Shown piece after piece: positions 33,416-42,036 of a stretch of 64,000 nt of DNA. A program made the position numbers and the translations under genes. The DNA lies in the NCBI RefSeq assembly GCF_002932875.1, contig NZ_PSWS01000058.1:124001-188000 (forward strand), written 5' to 3'. This stretch comes from Rathayibacter tritici. GTDB taxonomy: Bacteria; Actinomycetota; Actinomycetes; Actinomycetales; Microbacteriaceae. How positions within the stretch are numbered: the stretch's first letter is position 1; every line of letters starts with the position of its first letter. Below the pieces are notes generated by a model. It saw nothing but the letters and a program-made list of their open reading frames with translations. It was not told where the DNA came from and made no database searches.

Positions 33416-34663
33416 TCAGGCCGGGCGGACGCCGAGGAGGGCGTCGAGGGCGTCGCGCAGGAGCGACGGATCGTCCACTCCGTCCGCCAGCGCGGCGTCG
33501 ACGACGGACAGCGCTCCCGGAGTGTCCAGATCCTCGGCCAGCACCTCGCGCAGACGCGCGAGCACCTCCAGGGCTGAGCGCGGGCCCTCGCCGGAGAGCG
33601 CCGCCTCCCACTGGGCCAGGCGAGCCTCGGCCGTCGGCAGGTCCTCGGGTAGCCACTCCCAGTCGGAGCGGTAGTGGTGCGCGAGCAGTGCGAGGCGGAT
33701 CGCGCGCGGGTCCACTCCTTCGCTGCGCAGGCGAGAGACCAGCACCAGGTTGCCCAGCGACTTGCTCATCTTCTCGCCCTGGTAGGACACCATCCCGGCG
33801 TGCGCGTAGGCGCGGGCCAGCGGGCGACCGGACAGCGAGGCCGCATGGCCGGCGCTGAATTCGTGGTGCGGGAAGATGAGGTCGCTTCCGCCGCCCTGCA
33901 GGGTGAAGTCGGGACCGAGGCGGTCCAGCGCGATCACCGAGCACTCGATGTGCCAGCCCGGGCGCCCCCGGCCGACCTCGGCGTCCCAGGCGGGCTCGCC
34001 GGCACGTTCGGCGCGCCAGAGCAGCGGATCCAGGGGATCGCGCTTGCCGACGCGCTCCGGGTCGCCGCCGCGCTGGGCCGAGAACCGAGCCATCGACTCC
34101 GCGTCGAGGCCGCTCTCGCTGCCCAGGTGCCAGACGGCGCTCTCGGCTGCGGCGATGTCGTAGTAGAGGTCGCTCGCACCGTCCGCGGCCGCATCCCCAG
34201 CCGGGACGCGGTAGGCGACGCCGTCGCGCTCCAGTCGAGCGACCGCCTCCGCGATCGGAGCCACTGTCTCGGTGACGCCCACGTAGTGCTGGGGAGGCAG
34301 CACGCGCAGCGCCGCCATGTCGCCGCGGAACAGCTCGACCTGCTCCTCGGCCAGCTCGCGCCAGTTCACACCCGTGGCATTCGCCCGCTCGAGCAGCGGG
34401 TCGTCGACGTCAGTGACGTTCTGCGCGTACTCGACGGTGTACCCGGCGTCGAGCCAGACGCGCTGCACCGTGTCGAAGGCGAGGTAGGTGGCGGCGTGGC
34501 CGAGATGGGTCGCGTCGTAGGGGGTGATGCCGCAGACGTACAGGCCCGCCACTCCGGTCGGCGCAGCGAGCTCGACGGGGCCCGCGGTGGCGGTGTCGTA
34601 CAGGCGCGGGGCGCTGCCCCGGCCGGGCAGGGCGGGGACGTCGGTGGCAGTCCAGGCGCGCAT
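33416..34663 (-). CDS. mshC: L-cysteine:1D-myo-inositol 2-amino-2-deoxy-alpha-D-glucopyranoside ligase MshC
   Basis: A 415-residue class I cysteinyl-tRNA-synthetase-like enzyme. It carries the zinc-binding start ([21 protein letters not shown]-type motif THLGHA) and the KMSKS loop ([11 protein letters not shown]). MshC ligates cysteine to GlcN-Ins in mycothiol synthesis. The start abuts the uppP stop (no intergenic base), so the genes are coupled. Length and lack of a C-terminal tRNA-binding region distinguish it from CysS. Confidence 0.95.
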   Translation of the reverse strand: MRAWTATDVPALPGRGSAPRLYDTATAGPVELAAPTGVAGLYVCGITPYDATHLGHAATYLAFDTVQRVWLDAGYTVEYAQNVTDVDDPLLERANATGVNWRELAEEQVELFRGDMAALRVLPPQHYVGVTETVAPIAEAVARLERDGVAYRVPAGDAAADGASDLYYDIAAAESAVWHLGSESGLDAESMARFSAQRGGDPERVGKRDPLDPLLWRAERAGEPAWDAEVGRGRPGWHIECSVIALDRLGPDFTLQGGGSDLIFPHHEFSAGHAASLSGRPLARAYAHAGMVSYQGEKMSKSLGNLVLVSRLRSEGVDPRAIRLALLAHHYRSDWEWLPEDLPTAEARLAQWEAALSGEGPRSALEVLARLREVLAEDLDTPGALSVVDAALADGVDDPSLLRDALDALLGVRPA

Positions 34664-35512
34664 CTACGCGGCGATGAGGCCGGTGCCGAGCGCGACCATC
34701 AGGACGACTCCGAGCACGATGCGGTAGATGACGAACGGGAGGAAGCTGCGGCGCGAGATGTAGCTCATGAAGAACGCGATGACAACGAAGCCGACCACGA
34801 ACGCGACGATGGTCGCGACCAGGGTCTCGAGCCCGCCGACCTGGACTTGGTTCGGCAGCACCTCCGGGTCGCTGATGCTCTTGTACAGCTGGTAGAGCCC
34901 GCTGCCGAACACCGCCGGGATCGCGAGAAGGAAGGAGTATCGAGCCGCCGCTTTGCGCTCGTAGCCGAGGAAGAGGCCGGCGGTGATGGTGCCACCCGAG
35001 CGCGAAACACCCGGAATCAGGGCGAGCGCCTGCGCGCCTCCGAAGATCAGACCGTCGCGGACGCCGAGGTCGCGCAGGCGGCGCTTCTTCGCACCGACCG
35101 CGTCGGCGACGCCGAGCAGAATGCCGAAGAGGATCAGAGTGGTGGCGACGACCCAGAGCGAGCGGAGTGTCGTCTCGATCGCGTCCTGGAAGACGAGCCC
35201 GAGCACGATGATCGGGAGGCTGCCGAGGATGATGAGCCAGCCCATCCGCGCCTCGGGGTCGGTACGCGGGACCCGGCCGATGAGCGAACGCGCCCAGCCC
35301 GACACGATTCGCACGATATCGCGCCAGAAGTAGATGATGACCGCGGTCTCGGTGCCCAACTGCGTGATCGCGGTGAATGCGGCGCCGGTATCGCGCCCGC
35401 CGAGACCGGGCAGCAGCTCGCTGACGATCCGGAGGTGGGCGCTGGAGGAGATGGGGAGGAATTCGGTCAGACCCTGGACGAGTCCCAGGATCAGCGCGTC
35501 GAGCAGGCCCAT
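34664..35512 (-). CDS. uppP: Undecaprenyl-diphosphatase (BacA type)
   Basis: A 282-residue polytopic protein with both family motifs: [17 protein letters not shown] near the N-terminus and [10 protein letters not shown] in the middle. It recycles undecaprenyl pyrophosphate for cell-wall synthesis. It lies between the M20 peptidase gene and mshC in one apparent operon. Confidence 0.97.
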   Translation of the reverse strand: MGLLDALILGLVQGLTEFLPISSSAHLRIVSELLPGLGGRDTGAAFTAITQLGTETAVIIYFWRDIVRIVSGWARSLIGRVPRTDPEARMGWLIILGSLPIIVLGLVFQDAIETTLRSLWVVATTLILFGILLGVADAVGAKKRRLRDLGVRDGLIFGGAQALALIPGVSRSGGTITAGLFLGYERKAAARYSFLLAIPAVFGSGLYQLYKSISDPEVLPNQVQVGGLETLVATIVAFVVGFVVIAFFMSYISRRSFLPFVIYRIVLGVVLMVALGTGLIAA

Positions 35513-35591
35513 GCGTCACTTTCGAAGAGGGCTGGGGCGTCGTCGGCCAGCAGGCGGTCGGAGTCGGTGGGTGCTGACCCTCGGAGCACCG

Positions 35592-36911
35592 TCAGGAACT
35601 CAGCAGGAGATCGGTCAGGACCTTCCTGCCAAACACTAGTGCGTCCAGTGGGACGCGCTCGTCGACCCCGTGGAACATCGCCGGGAAGTCCAGCGATGAC
35701 GGGAGCTGGAGTGGCGCGAACCCGTATCCGGTGATCCCGAGTGTCGAGAGAGCCTTGTTGTCGGTGCCGCCCGAGAGCAGGTACGGGAGCACTTCGGCGC
35801 CCGGATCAAACCGCCGCAACGAGGCGGCCATGCTCTCGACGAGGGGGCCGGCGAAGGGGACCTCGAGCCCGATGTCGCGGTGCTGCACCAGGATCTCGAC
35901 GTGCTCGCCCGCAAGGACCGTGAGGCGTTCGAGCACTGCGTCCTCCTCGCCCGGGAGGACGCGCACGTCGATCGTCGCCTCCGCCGTGTCCGGAATGACG
36001 TTGGCCTTGTAGCCGGCCGAGAGCATCGAGGGATTCGCGGTGGTGCGCAGCGTTGCCGCGATGAAGCGCGAGGCGGTGCCAGTGGCGAGCGCGAGCTCCT
36101 CCGGAGTGCTGCGCTGGGGGTCGTGGCCGAGGAGGCGCGCGACCTCGTCGAGCAGCTCGCGCGTGGTATCGGTCAGGCGGGTGGGCCACTCCTCACTGCC
36201 GATGCGGGCGATCGCCTGCGCCAGACGGGTGACGGCGTTCGTGGCGTTGATCTGCGAGCCGTGCCCGGCCGTGCCGTGCGCACGGAGCGTCAGCCACATC
36301 AGCGCCTTCTCCCCCGTCTGGACGAGGTAGGCGCGCTTGCCCGCGAGTTCGATCGAATAGCCGCCGACCTCGCTGATCGCCTCGGTCGCTCCGGCGAACA
36401 GCTCCGGCCGCTCACGCGCCAGGTAGCCCGAGCCCCGCACGCCGCCGGCCTCCTCGTCGGCGAAGAACGCGATGACGAGGTCGCGGGAGGGACGCCGGCC
36501 CTCGCGGAGGATGTCGCCGAGCGAGGCGAGAATCATCGCGTCCATGTTCTTCATGTCGACGGCGCCGCGGCCCCAGAGCATCCCGTCCTTGATCTCGCCG
36601 CCGAACGGATCGACGCTCCAGTTGTCCGCGATGGCCGGCACCACGTCGAGGTGCCCGTGGACGACGAGGGCTCCGCGCTCGCGGTCCTCCCCCGTAACCC
36701 GCGCGACGACACTGGTGCGTCCCGGGTCGGAGTCGATCAACTCCGGCTCGAGGCCCAGGTCGCGCAGCTTCGCCGCGACGTACTCGGCGGCAGGGCGCTC
36801 GGGCTCGGCCTTCCCGTCGCCGTAGTTGCTGGTGTCGAAGCGGATGAGGTCGCGCGCGAGAAGCGCGGTCTCATCGAGGGTGGCGCCGGTCACGTCTGCA
36901 CTGTCAGGCAT
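35592..36911 (-). CDS. M20-family metallopeptidase (dipeptidase/deacylase-like)
   Basis: A 439-residue zinc peptidase: metal ligands in VVHGHLDVVP, WGRGAVDMKNMDA (bridging Asp), catalytic FADEEAGG (Glu-Glu), the dimerisation domain near AHGTAGHGSQINATNAV, and a final His in AMFHGVDERVP. No signal peptide. The start is the ATG where similarity begins (MPDSADVTGATLDETALLARDLIRFDT). It is upstream of uppP-mshC on the same strand. Confidence 0.93.
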   Translation of the reverse strand: MPDSADVTGATLDETALLARDLIRFDTSNYGDGKAEPERPAAEYVAAKLRDLGLEPELIDSDPGRTSVVARVTGEDRERGALVVHGHLDVVPAIADNWSVDPFGGEIKDGMLWGRGAVDMKNMDAMILASLGDILREGRRPSRDLVIAFFADEEAGGVRGSGYLARERPELFAGATEAISEVGGYSIELAGKRAYLVQTGEKALMWLTLRAHGTAGHGSQINATNAVTRLAQAIARIGSEEWPTRLTDTTRELLDEVARLLGHDPQRSTPEELALATGTASRFIAATLRTTANPSMLSAGYKANVIPDTAEATIDVRVLPGEEDAVLERLTVLAGEHVEILVQHRDIGLEVPFAGPLVESMAASLRRFDPGAEVLPYLLSGGTDNKALSTLGITGYGFAPLQLPSSLDFPAMFHGVDERVPLDALVFGRKVLTDLLLSS

Positions 36912-37037
36912 GCCGGCAACGCTACCGGCGTGTGCCCGGCGGCGCTCGGACGATGGCGGCCGCGGCTGGCCTTCGAGGCCCCGGAACCGTGCTAATGTCG
37001 TCTTCGGCCGCGGAAACACAGGTCGGCAGCAACACTC

Positions 37038-37122
37038 GTCCGGGTGGCGGAAATGGCAGACGCGCTAGCTTGAGGTGCTAGTGCCCGTATAGGGCGTGGG
37101 GGTTCAAGTCCCCCCTCGGACA
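37038..37122 (+). tRNA. tRNA-Leu (anticodon GAG)
   Basis: The 85-base sequence folds as a class II tRNA. Acceptor GTCCGGG (37038-37044) pairs with CTCGGAC (37115-37121) with one G-T pair, discriminator A at 37122. The D-arm holds TGGCGGAAATGGCAGACGC; the anticodon stem CTAGC/GCTAG has loop TTGAGGT (anticodon GAG). A long variable arm (GTGCCCGTATAGGGC) and T-arm GGGGGTTCAAGTCCCCC complete it. CCA is not encoded. Confidence 0.96.
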
Positions 37123-37150
37123 CAGTGATCGGGCGACATACCGATCGGAT

Positions 37151-37180
37151 CCCCTCGTCTCTCCTCGGAGAGGCGGGGGG
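37151..37180 (+). terminator. Stem-loop terminator after tRNA-Leu
   Basis: CCCCTCGTCTCT (37151-37162) pairs with AGAGGCGGGGGG (37169-37180) over 12 positions including two G-T pairs, with a 6-base loop, followed by ATTCGTCGTTT. It begins 28 bases past the tRNA. Confidence 0.65.
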
Positions 37181-37274
37181 ATTCGTCGTTTCGGCGTCGC
37201 CCGCGCGCCCTCCTCCATGATCGGGGCAGCGTTCCCGAGCTAGGATTGACTCATTCGTCAACCGGGAGGCCGCG

Positions 37275-37850
37275 ATGACGGCAGCACGACTTCTGCGCTC
37301 CGCCCGCTGGGGAGCGCGCTTGTCCCAGCGCGAGCTCTCCGAGACGTCGGACGTGGCCGAGGCCACACTCTCGCGCATCGAGAACGCTCGGCGGCAGCCT
37401 TCGGTGGACCTGCTGGAGCGGCTGCTCTCCCACACTCAGCACTCGATCGTGCTCGTGCCGACGATCCGAAAAGACGCGGCGACAATCGGGGCGGTCATCT
37501 CGGACGCGTTGAACCGTGACGATGTCAGGACCGCCTACCGGCAGCTCATCCAACTCGCCGACAATCTGGCCGACGTGCACTCCGCTCTCCGGGTCGGTCT
37601 CACGCTCGCCGAGCCCCCTCCCTTCGCCGACCCGGGCTGGGGTGCGGCACTCGCGGCCGTCGCCGCGTACCGGCTCGACGAGGAAGGCCTCCCTCGCGCC
37701 GAGTGGATCGACGATGCATCGCGCTTTCTCCCGGCGCCGTGGCAGCCGCCGACGGGCGGAGTCCGCACCCGGGTGGATGCGACGCGGGTCCCGGCTGAGT
37801 TCGCCAGGCGCAACGTCCTCATCGAGGCGGAAACGCTGGTGAGCGCGTAA
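37275..37850 (+). CDS. XRE-family HTH regulator, probable antitoxin of the pair with 37895
   Basis: A 191-residue protein with an N-terminal Cro/CI-type HTH (ARWGARLSQRELSETSDVAEATLSRIENARRQPSVDLLERLL). A C-terminal alpha-rich region of unknown fold follows (SDALNRDDVRTAYRQLIQLADNLADVHSALRVGLTL). ATG start preceded by GGGAGG. Its end is 44 bases before a nucleotidyltransferase gene on the same strand, an arrangement seen in XRE/nucleotidyltransferase toxin-antitoxin or abortive-infection modules. It would bind the operon promoter and neutralise the partner (inference). Confidence 0.75.
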   Translation: MTAARLLRSARWGARLSQRELSETSDVAEATLSRIENARRQPSVDLLERLLSHTQHSIVLVPTIRKDAATIGAVISDALNRDDVRTAYRQLIQLADNLADVHSALRVGLTLAEPPPFADPGWGAALAAVAAYRLDEEGLPRAEWIDDASRFLPAPWQPPTGGVRTRVDATRVPAEFARRNVLIEAETLVSA

Positions 37851-37894
37851 GGGATCAGCTCAGCCGCGAGGACATTGTCGAGGGGCTGTCCGAC

Positions 37895-38443
37895 GTGGTC
37901 GGGATCCTGGCGCGATCCCACCGGCCAGCCGGGATCCGAATCGTGGGCGGTGCAGCGATCGCGTTCTGGTTCGGCGACCGCCGACTCACCGACGACGTCG
38001 ACGCGCGCCTGACCCCGGCCGAGGACATCAGAAGAGCTGCCGCTGTCGTCGCCAGAAAGCGGGGCTGGCCCCTTCTCTGGCTGAACCCGGACGCCTCGAT
38101 CTTCTCCCCCGACTACGGCGAGACCGTGGAATGGACGACGATCCACTCGGCGAACGACATCGTCGTGGAGATCGCGTCGACTCGCGCGCTCCTGGCGATG
38201 AAGCTCCGGGCCAGTCGCCCGGGACGTGATGACGATGACATCGCTCGGCTCCTCGCACTTCACCGCATCGCCTCCGTCGAGGAAGCGGCGGAGGTGCACC
38301 GCTCCTTCTATCCAGGCGATGAACTGACCGATCGAGCGCTTCTCCTTCTCGAGGACATCCTCAGCGCAGGGGTCCCGGCGCTGCACGTGCTGACGCTGCC
38401 CACCATGGATCGCGTGGGGAACACCGCCGACGAGAATCAGTGA
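37895..38443 (+). CDS. Nucleotidyltransferase-like protein (AbiEii/DUF6036-like), probable toxin
   Basis: A 182-residue product with a minimal nucleotidyltransferase signature: Gly-Gly at 18-19 in IVGGAAIAFWFG and the metal-binding pattern TDDVD (residues 32-36), then VEIASTRALLAMKLRASRPGRDDDDIARLLAL, as in AbiEii-type and DUF6036 proteins. The GTG start at 37895 has no good ribosome binding site. The frame is open further upstream (VRDQLSREDIVEGLSDVVG) but without a start codon, so the N-terminus may be trimmed or coupled to the XRE gene. The pairing suggests a type II or IV toxin-antitoxin system; activity is unproven. Confidence 0.7.
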   Translation: MVGILARSHRPAGIRIVGGAAIAFWFGDRRLTDDVDARLTPAEDIRRAAAVVARKRGWPLLWLNPDASIFSPDYGETVEWTTIHSANDIVVEIASTRALLAMKLRASRPGRDDDDIARLLALHRIASVEEAAEVHRSFYPGDELTDRALLLLEDILSAGVPALHVLTLPTMDRVGNTADENQ

Positions 38444-39410
38444 CGGCCCTTCGCCCTGCTAATGCGGGATCGTGCGGCCGGTCGTGAGGACCCCCGGGCA
38501 GCCGGGCGAGGGGGACTGCCGCGACGCGCTGCGCAGCGGGCGCGCGGCGCTGAAGAGCCCGGCCACCTCGCCGGTACTGTCCCGACGCAGCTGGGCCGCG
38601 GCCAGTCGAACGCCCTGGAAGACGCCGCCTGAACACCTGCGCTGTGCCTGACGGCGCACCCTCGGCACTCAGTCCTCCGCGGGACGTGAGCCCGGAGAGG
38701 CGACGGACCGTCCCTGTTCGATGGTGTTCATGGCGCCGGCGAGCGTCTCCCGCAGGATCTGCACCTTCTGCCGGGCGAGATCGGCGTCGGTCATTCCTTC
38801 CGGCGGGACGAAGCCGAACGCCTCAGAGCGGCGCAGAGCCGTCTCGGGTGATCCCGAGTTACGCCGAACTCGAGCCTGCCGCCCAAGATGAATCAGTGGC
38901 GGCCGCCTCCTCCGCGATGTACAGCGGATACTCATACCGTACGTCGATGACACCGGTACCGATCTCGCTGCAGCAGCTGCGCGGTGATCGCCGCCAGGAC
39001 CAGGACCAGGAACGGGACGCGAGCTGCGGCGCGAAATGGTACACGCGGACGTCGGCGCCGTCAGTGCCTGTCCTCTGCCACGTCGACGAACTCGATCGTC
39101 TAAGCAGAACGTCCCACGCGGTGTGGGTCACCGACCCCGGGACCGACTGATAGTGGCCGCACGAGAGGATGCTGATGCGCCGAACCATGCCCTCAGCATC
39201 CGCCGGTCTGCTGCTCTTCCCGCCGCTGGCGCAGGACAACCGATGATCCGCGACAGCTCCGCCGAGGAGTGCTCAATACTTGTATGGTGATCGCATCAGG
39301 TAGGCAGACAGAGAGGAGTGACGTGGGTCAGGTGATTGCGCCCCGCAGGGTGCTGCACGAGGGCGGCTCCCGTGATCGGCGGGAGCACGCTCGACAAGGC
39401 AGGCTGAGTC
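38444..39410. other. About 970 bases of degenerate DNA without a confident gene
   Basis: No reading frame here has convincing coding character. Minus-strand pieces look like eroded protein: around 38675-38850 a helical segment (MTDADLARQKVQILRETLAGAMNTIEQG); near 38980-39030 a hydrophobic segment (VPFLVLVLAAITAQLLQRD) in a different frame; around 39100-39190 MVRRISILSCGHYQSVPG in another. Switching of frames and less regular third-position GC suggest one or more gene remnants. It directly follows the XRE/nucleotidyltransferase pair. Confidence 0.55.
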
Positions 39411-40061
39411 TCAGCAGGCGTCGAAATCAGCCGAGACGGAGGCCGAGACCTCGATGTCCTCGGGCTTGAGGGTGAGCGCCTCCTCCGCCGACGAGAACGC
39501 CGCGGCGCGGCTCATCAGGGCCGATCCGCCCTCGATGCGCGTGTGCGGGCGCAGCCCGGGCTCGAACAGCGTCAGCACCCGCACCTCGGAGAGCCCCAGG
39601 GCGGCTGCGTAAGCCTCCGCCCTCTCGCGGGCGTCGCGCACGGCCGCGGTGCGGACCTCGCGCTCGATGTCCGCCCGCCGTGCCGCCGTGACGGTCCAGT
39701 CGACCCCCGAGACCTCGACCCCCGGCACCTCGGATATCGAGCCGACCCAGCGTCCGAGCGCCGCGAAATCGCGGTATTTCACTCGGACGCCGGCGGCCGC
39801 CACCTGGAAGAGCTGGGTGACATCGGAGTCCTTCAAGTACCTGCGGATCGACGAGACCGAGATCTGATCGGAGGACCACCAGGTGGCGGCACCGGACGCC
39901 TGCTCGGCCGCGGCCTCCTCGCGGACCCGCGCGTGCAGGGCGGTGACCTCGGCGAGCGCCTGAGCACGCGAGCGCGACTCCCGGCAGATCTGGAGGCGAA
40001 CCGTGCCCCGCTCCGCGGGATGGAAGTGCTGGGCGAGACCGGCAACGGTGATGGTGACCAT
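39411..40061 (-). CDS. SIMPL-domain (DUF541) protein
   Basis: A 216-residue protein with the SIMPL/DUF541 pattern: N-terminal TITVAGLAQHFHPAERGTVRLQICRES, a middle SSDQISVSSIRRYLKDSDVTQLFQVAAAGVRVKYRDFAALGRWVGSI and the conserved end DARERAEAYAAALGLSEVRVLTLFEPG. No signal peptide is visible, unlike many DUF541 proteins. A GTG one codon upstream (40064) is an alternative start. Function of the family is poorly known. Confidence 0.85.
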   Translation of the reverse strand: MVTITVAGLAQHFHPAERGTVRLQICRESRSRAQALAEVTALHARVREEAAAEQASGAATWWSSDQISVSSIRRYLKDSDVTQLFQVAAAGVRVKYRDFAALGRWVGSISEVPGVEVSGVDWTVTAARRADIEREVRTAAVRDARERAEAYAAALGLSEVRVLTLFEPGLRPHTRIEGGSALMSRAAAFSSAEEALTLKPEDIEVSASVSADFDAC

Positions 40062-40087
40062 CACTCCATGCTGCCGTACGCACTGCG

Positions 40088-40357
40088 TCAGTTCCGAGCT
40101 GCGATCATCGCCCGGATGTGCTCAGCCAGGACCCGCTCCGTGGCCAGATTGCTGATCAGCTGCGCGCAGTGTCCTTTGCACGCTCCAGGCAGAGGCTCTC
40201 CGCTGCGCGGATCGGTTTTGTCCCGCAAAGCTCGCTCGCTCTCAGCGATCGAGGTCTCGAGCAGCGCGAGCCGGCGTGCGAGACGCTCGGACTGGAAGCT
40301 CTCGTGCGAGATGCTGAACTCAGAAGCGTGGTCGGCAGTAGAAATGGGGACGCTCAT
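40088..40357 (-). CDS. Small hypothetical protein, alpha-helical
   Basis: An 89-residue product, predicted mostly helical (SERLARRLALLETSIAESERALRDKTD, HCAQLISNLATERVLAEHIRAMIAARN) with a two-Cys centre (GACKGHCAQL). It lies between the SIMPL gene and the glutamate-5-kinase-like gene, all on the minus strand, with short gaps. No family recognised; coding status rests on context and codon use. Confidence 0.5.
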   Translation of the reverse strand: MSVPISTADHASEFSISHESFQSERLARRLALLETSIAESERALRDKTDPRSGEPLPGACKGHCAQLISNLATERVLAEHIRAMIAARN

Positions 40358-40473
40358 TGGTCATCCGTTCCGTCGGGCGCCCAGGAGTGGCACCATCACC
40401 AGGAAGACGCCCGGGAATGGCGATCATGACGCGGAGGCGCGAAACGCACCGAAGGATGGCGCGCCTCCTACCG

Positions 40474-41817
40474 TCAGGGGCGGAAGACGGCGAGATTCTC
40501 GTTCTCGACGATGGCGAGGGTGCGCACGAGACGCGTGTAGCGCTCGACCAGCTCGCGCTCTCCTGCACCCTGACCCAGTAGCGCCGAAATGCTCTCGGCG
40601 GGGAAGAGCGAGACGATCTCCATCGCTACTGCCCGCGCATGCTCGGAGGAGAGGGTGCGCGCGTACTCGAGCGCACGGGTCAGCTGCGGCCGCTCCTCCG
40701 CCTCGGGGACCGTGGACGGTGACAGTGAAGCCGCATGACCGAGGACCGCCACGAAGACCCGGGCGATCTCGTCGACCCGGAGCGCGCGGACCAGTGTCAG
40801 CAGGCGCGAGGAGACCCGCGAGACACCGCGCGCGAGAAGCTCGCCGCCCAGGGCGCGCACCTCGATCACGTCACCGCCGCCAAAGTCGCCCGAGACGCGC
40901 TTAATACCCGAGGCGAACAGGCTCGAGCCGGCGGCGATGCTCCGCTCGGCCTCAAGGTTGATCTCGACGCGGCCACGGCCGGTGGCCACGCCGGAGATCC
41001 AACGCTGCTCCACAGGCGGATGCGCATGCACGGCACGGACAAGGGTGCCGGGGCCGGAGCCTCCCAGCGCACCGAGGATGACCTCGGGGGTGCGGGCGCC
41101 GGCAATCCGAGTCGAGACGCCGTTGTGCGCGGCGAGTTCGGCGGCCCGCAGCTTCGAGCGGATGCCTCCGCGGCCAGTGCCGCCCTTCTGCACGCCGATC
41201 CGGCGCAGTTCCGAGATGCCCAGCTCCTCCAGGTGCACGCCCTCGGCGATGCTGCCGGCGAAGACGCCGGGGACGTCGGTGAGCAGCAGCAGCAAGTCGG
41301 CGCCGAGAAGCATCGCCAGCCCTCCCGCGACGCCGTCGTTGTCCGAGCCGGCAGAGTCGATCGTGTCGTTGCCGTTGACCACCGGTACGACTCCGGCGTC
41401 GAGTGCGTGGCGGATCGCCTCCGCAACGTGGGACATCTGCCGGGGCGAGGCGAGGTCGGACTCGCCGATCAGGATCTGCGCGACCAGCGCGCCGGAGAGC
41501 TCGGCCACCGAGCGGTAGAAGCCCATCAGGACGGTCTGACCCACAGCCGCCGCCAGCCGTGCACTGATCGGCTCCTCCTGCGCACGGGCGAAGAGCGCGC
41601 GGCCGGAGGAGACGGCGCCGGAAGAGACGAGCACGACGTCCCAGCCGAGGGCGCGGGCGGCGAAAGCGCTCTCGAGCGCACTGGCGAGCAGGACCGGGTC
41701 GGGGCCGGACTGCTTGGTCACCGAACTGGAGCCCATCTTGACCACGAGAGTCCGCCGGCGAGGTGCGGCCGGGGCGGTGACGTCGAAGTCGGCGGGGTCG
41801 GGTAGGGCGTCGGACAT
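40474..41817 (-). CDS. Glutamate-5-kinase-like amino acid kinase with PUA and extra C-terminal domain
   Basis: A 447-residue protein: amino acid kinase domain with VVKMGSSSVT (Lys27), LVSSGAVSSGR, LLLTDVPGVF and GTGRGGIRSKLRAAELA, then a PUA-like domain (GIKRVSGDFGGGDVIEVRALGGELLARGVSR). It resembles ProB, but the glutamate-binding motif NENDxV reads NGNDTID, and about 90 extra helical residues follow the PUA domain. It has no proA or obg neighbour as true proB genes usually do. It may be a paralogue with a changed substrate. An ATG three codons upstream (41826) is an alternative start. Confidence 0.8.
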   Translation of the reverse strand: MSDALPDPADFDVTAPAAPRRRTLVVKMGSSSVTKQSGPDPVLLASALESAFAARALGWDVVLVSSGAVSSGRALFARAQEEPISARLAAAVGQTVLMGFYRSVAELSGALVAQILIGESDLASPRQMSHVAEAIRHALDAGVVPVVNGNDTIDSAGSDNDGVAGGLAMLLGADLLLLLTDVPGVFAGSIAEGVHLEELGISELRRIGVQKGGTGRGGIRSKLRAAELAAHNGVSTRIAGARTPEVILGALGGSGPGTLVRAVHAHPPVEQRWISGVATGRGRVEINLEAERSIAAGSSLFASGIKRVSGDFGGGDVIEVRALGGELLARGVSRVSSRLLTLVRALRVDEIARVFVAVLGHAASLSPSTVPEAEERPQLTRALEYARTLSSEHARAVAMEIVSLFPAESISALLGQGAGERELVERYTRLVRTLAIVENENLAVFRP

Positions 41818-42001
41818 GGCTCCCATGCTAGAGGCGCGGGAGGAGGCGGTTCCGCGCGGCGACGCGGCACAGGGGGCGGTGCGGGGATGTCGGAGGCGGG
41901 TGCGAGACTGCCGGGGCGGGCCGTGGTTCACTCCTCCACAGGGCGCTTTCCCGCCCGCTTCTGCACTGTTCCGAAACCGCCGCGGCGGATGTCGGTGGCG
42001 A

Positions 42002-42030
42002 TTGACATACTCGAACACATGTTCGAACAT
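42002..42030 (+). promoter_or_regulatory. Predicted SOS promoter of imuA-imuB-dnaE2
   Basis: TTGACA (42002-42007) is a perfect -35 box. With a 17-base spacer the -10 hexamer would be GAACAT (42025-42030), a weak match. The predicted start then falls at about the imuA ATG (42037), so the message would be leaderless or nearly so. The LexA box fills the spacer. Confidence 0.55.
42011..42026. promoter_or_regulatory. LexA-binding SOS box
   Basis: TCGAACACATGTTCGA is a perfect match to the actinobacterial/Bacillus-type SOS consensus (TCGAAC-N4-GTTCGA). It lies between the predicted -35 and -10 boxes of the mutasome operon, 11 bases before the imuA ATG. LexA binding here would block the promoter. 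Confidence 0.92.
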
Positions 42031-42036
42031 GGGCAG

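Noticed and set aside
37008-37110. Possible attachment site duplication at tRNA-Leu
   Set aside because: The tRNA 3' end is not repeated in the next several kilobases as far as I could see, and no integrase is present.
38669-38953. Small minus-strand gene of 94 residues
   Set aside because: Only its last 45 residues look protein-like; the N-terminal half is Arg/Ser-rich noise. Treated as a remnant within the degenerate region.
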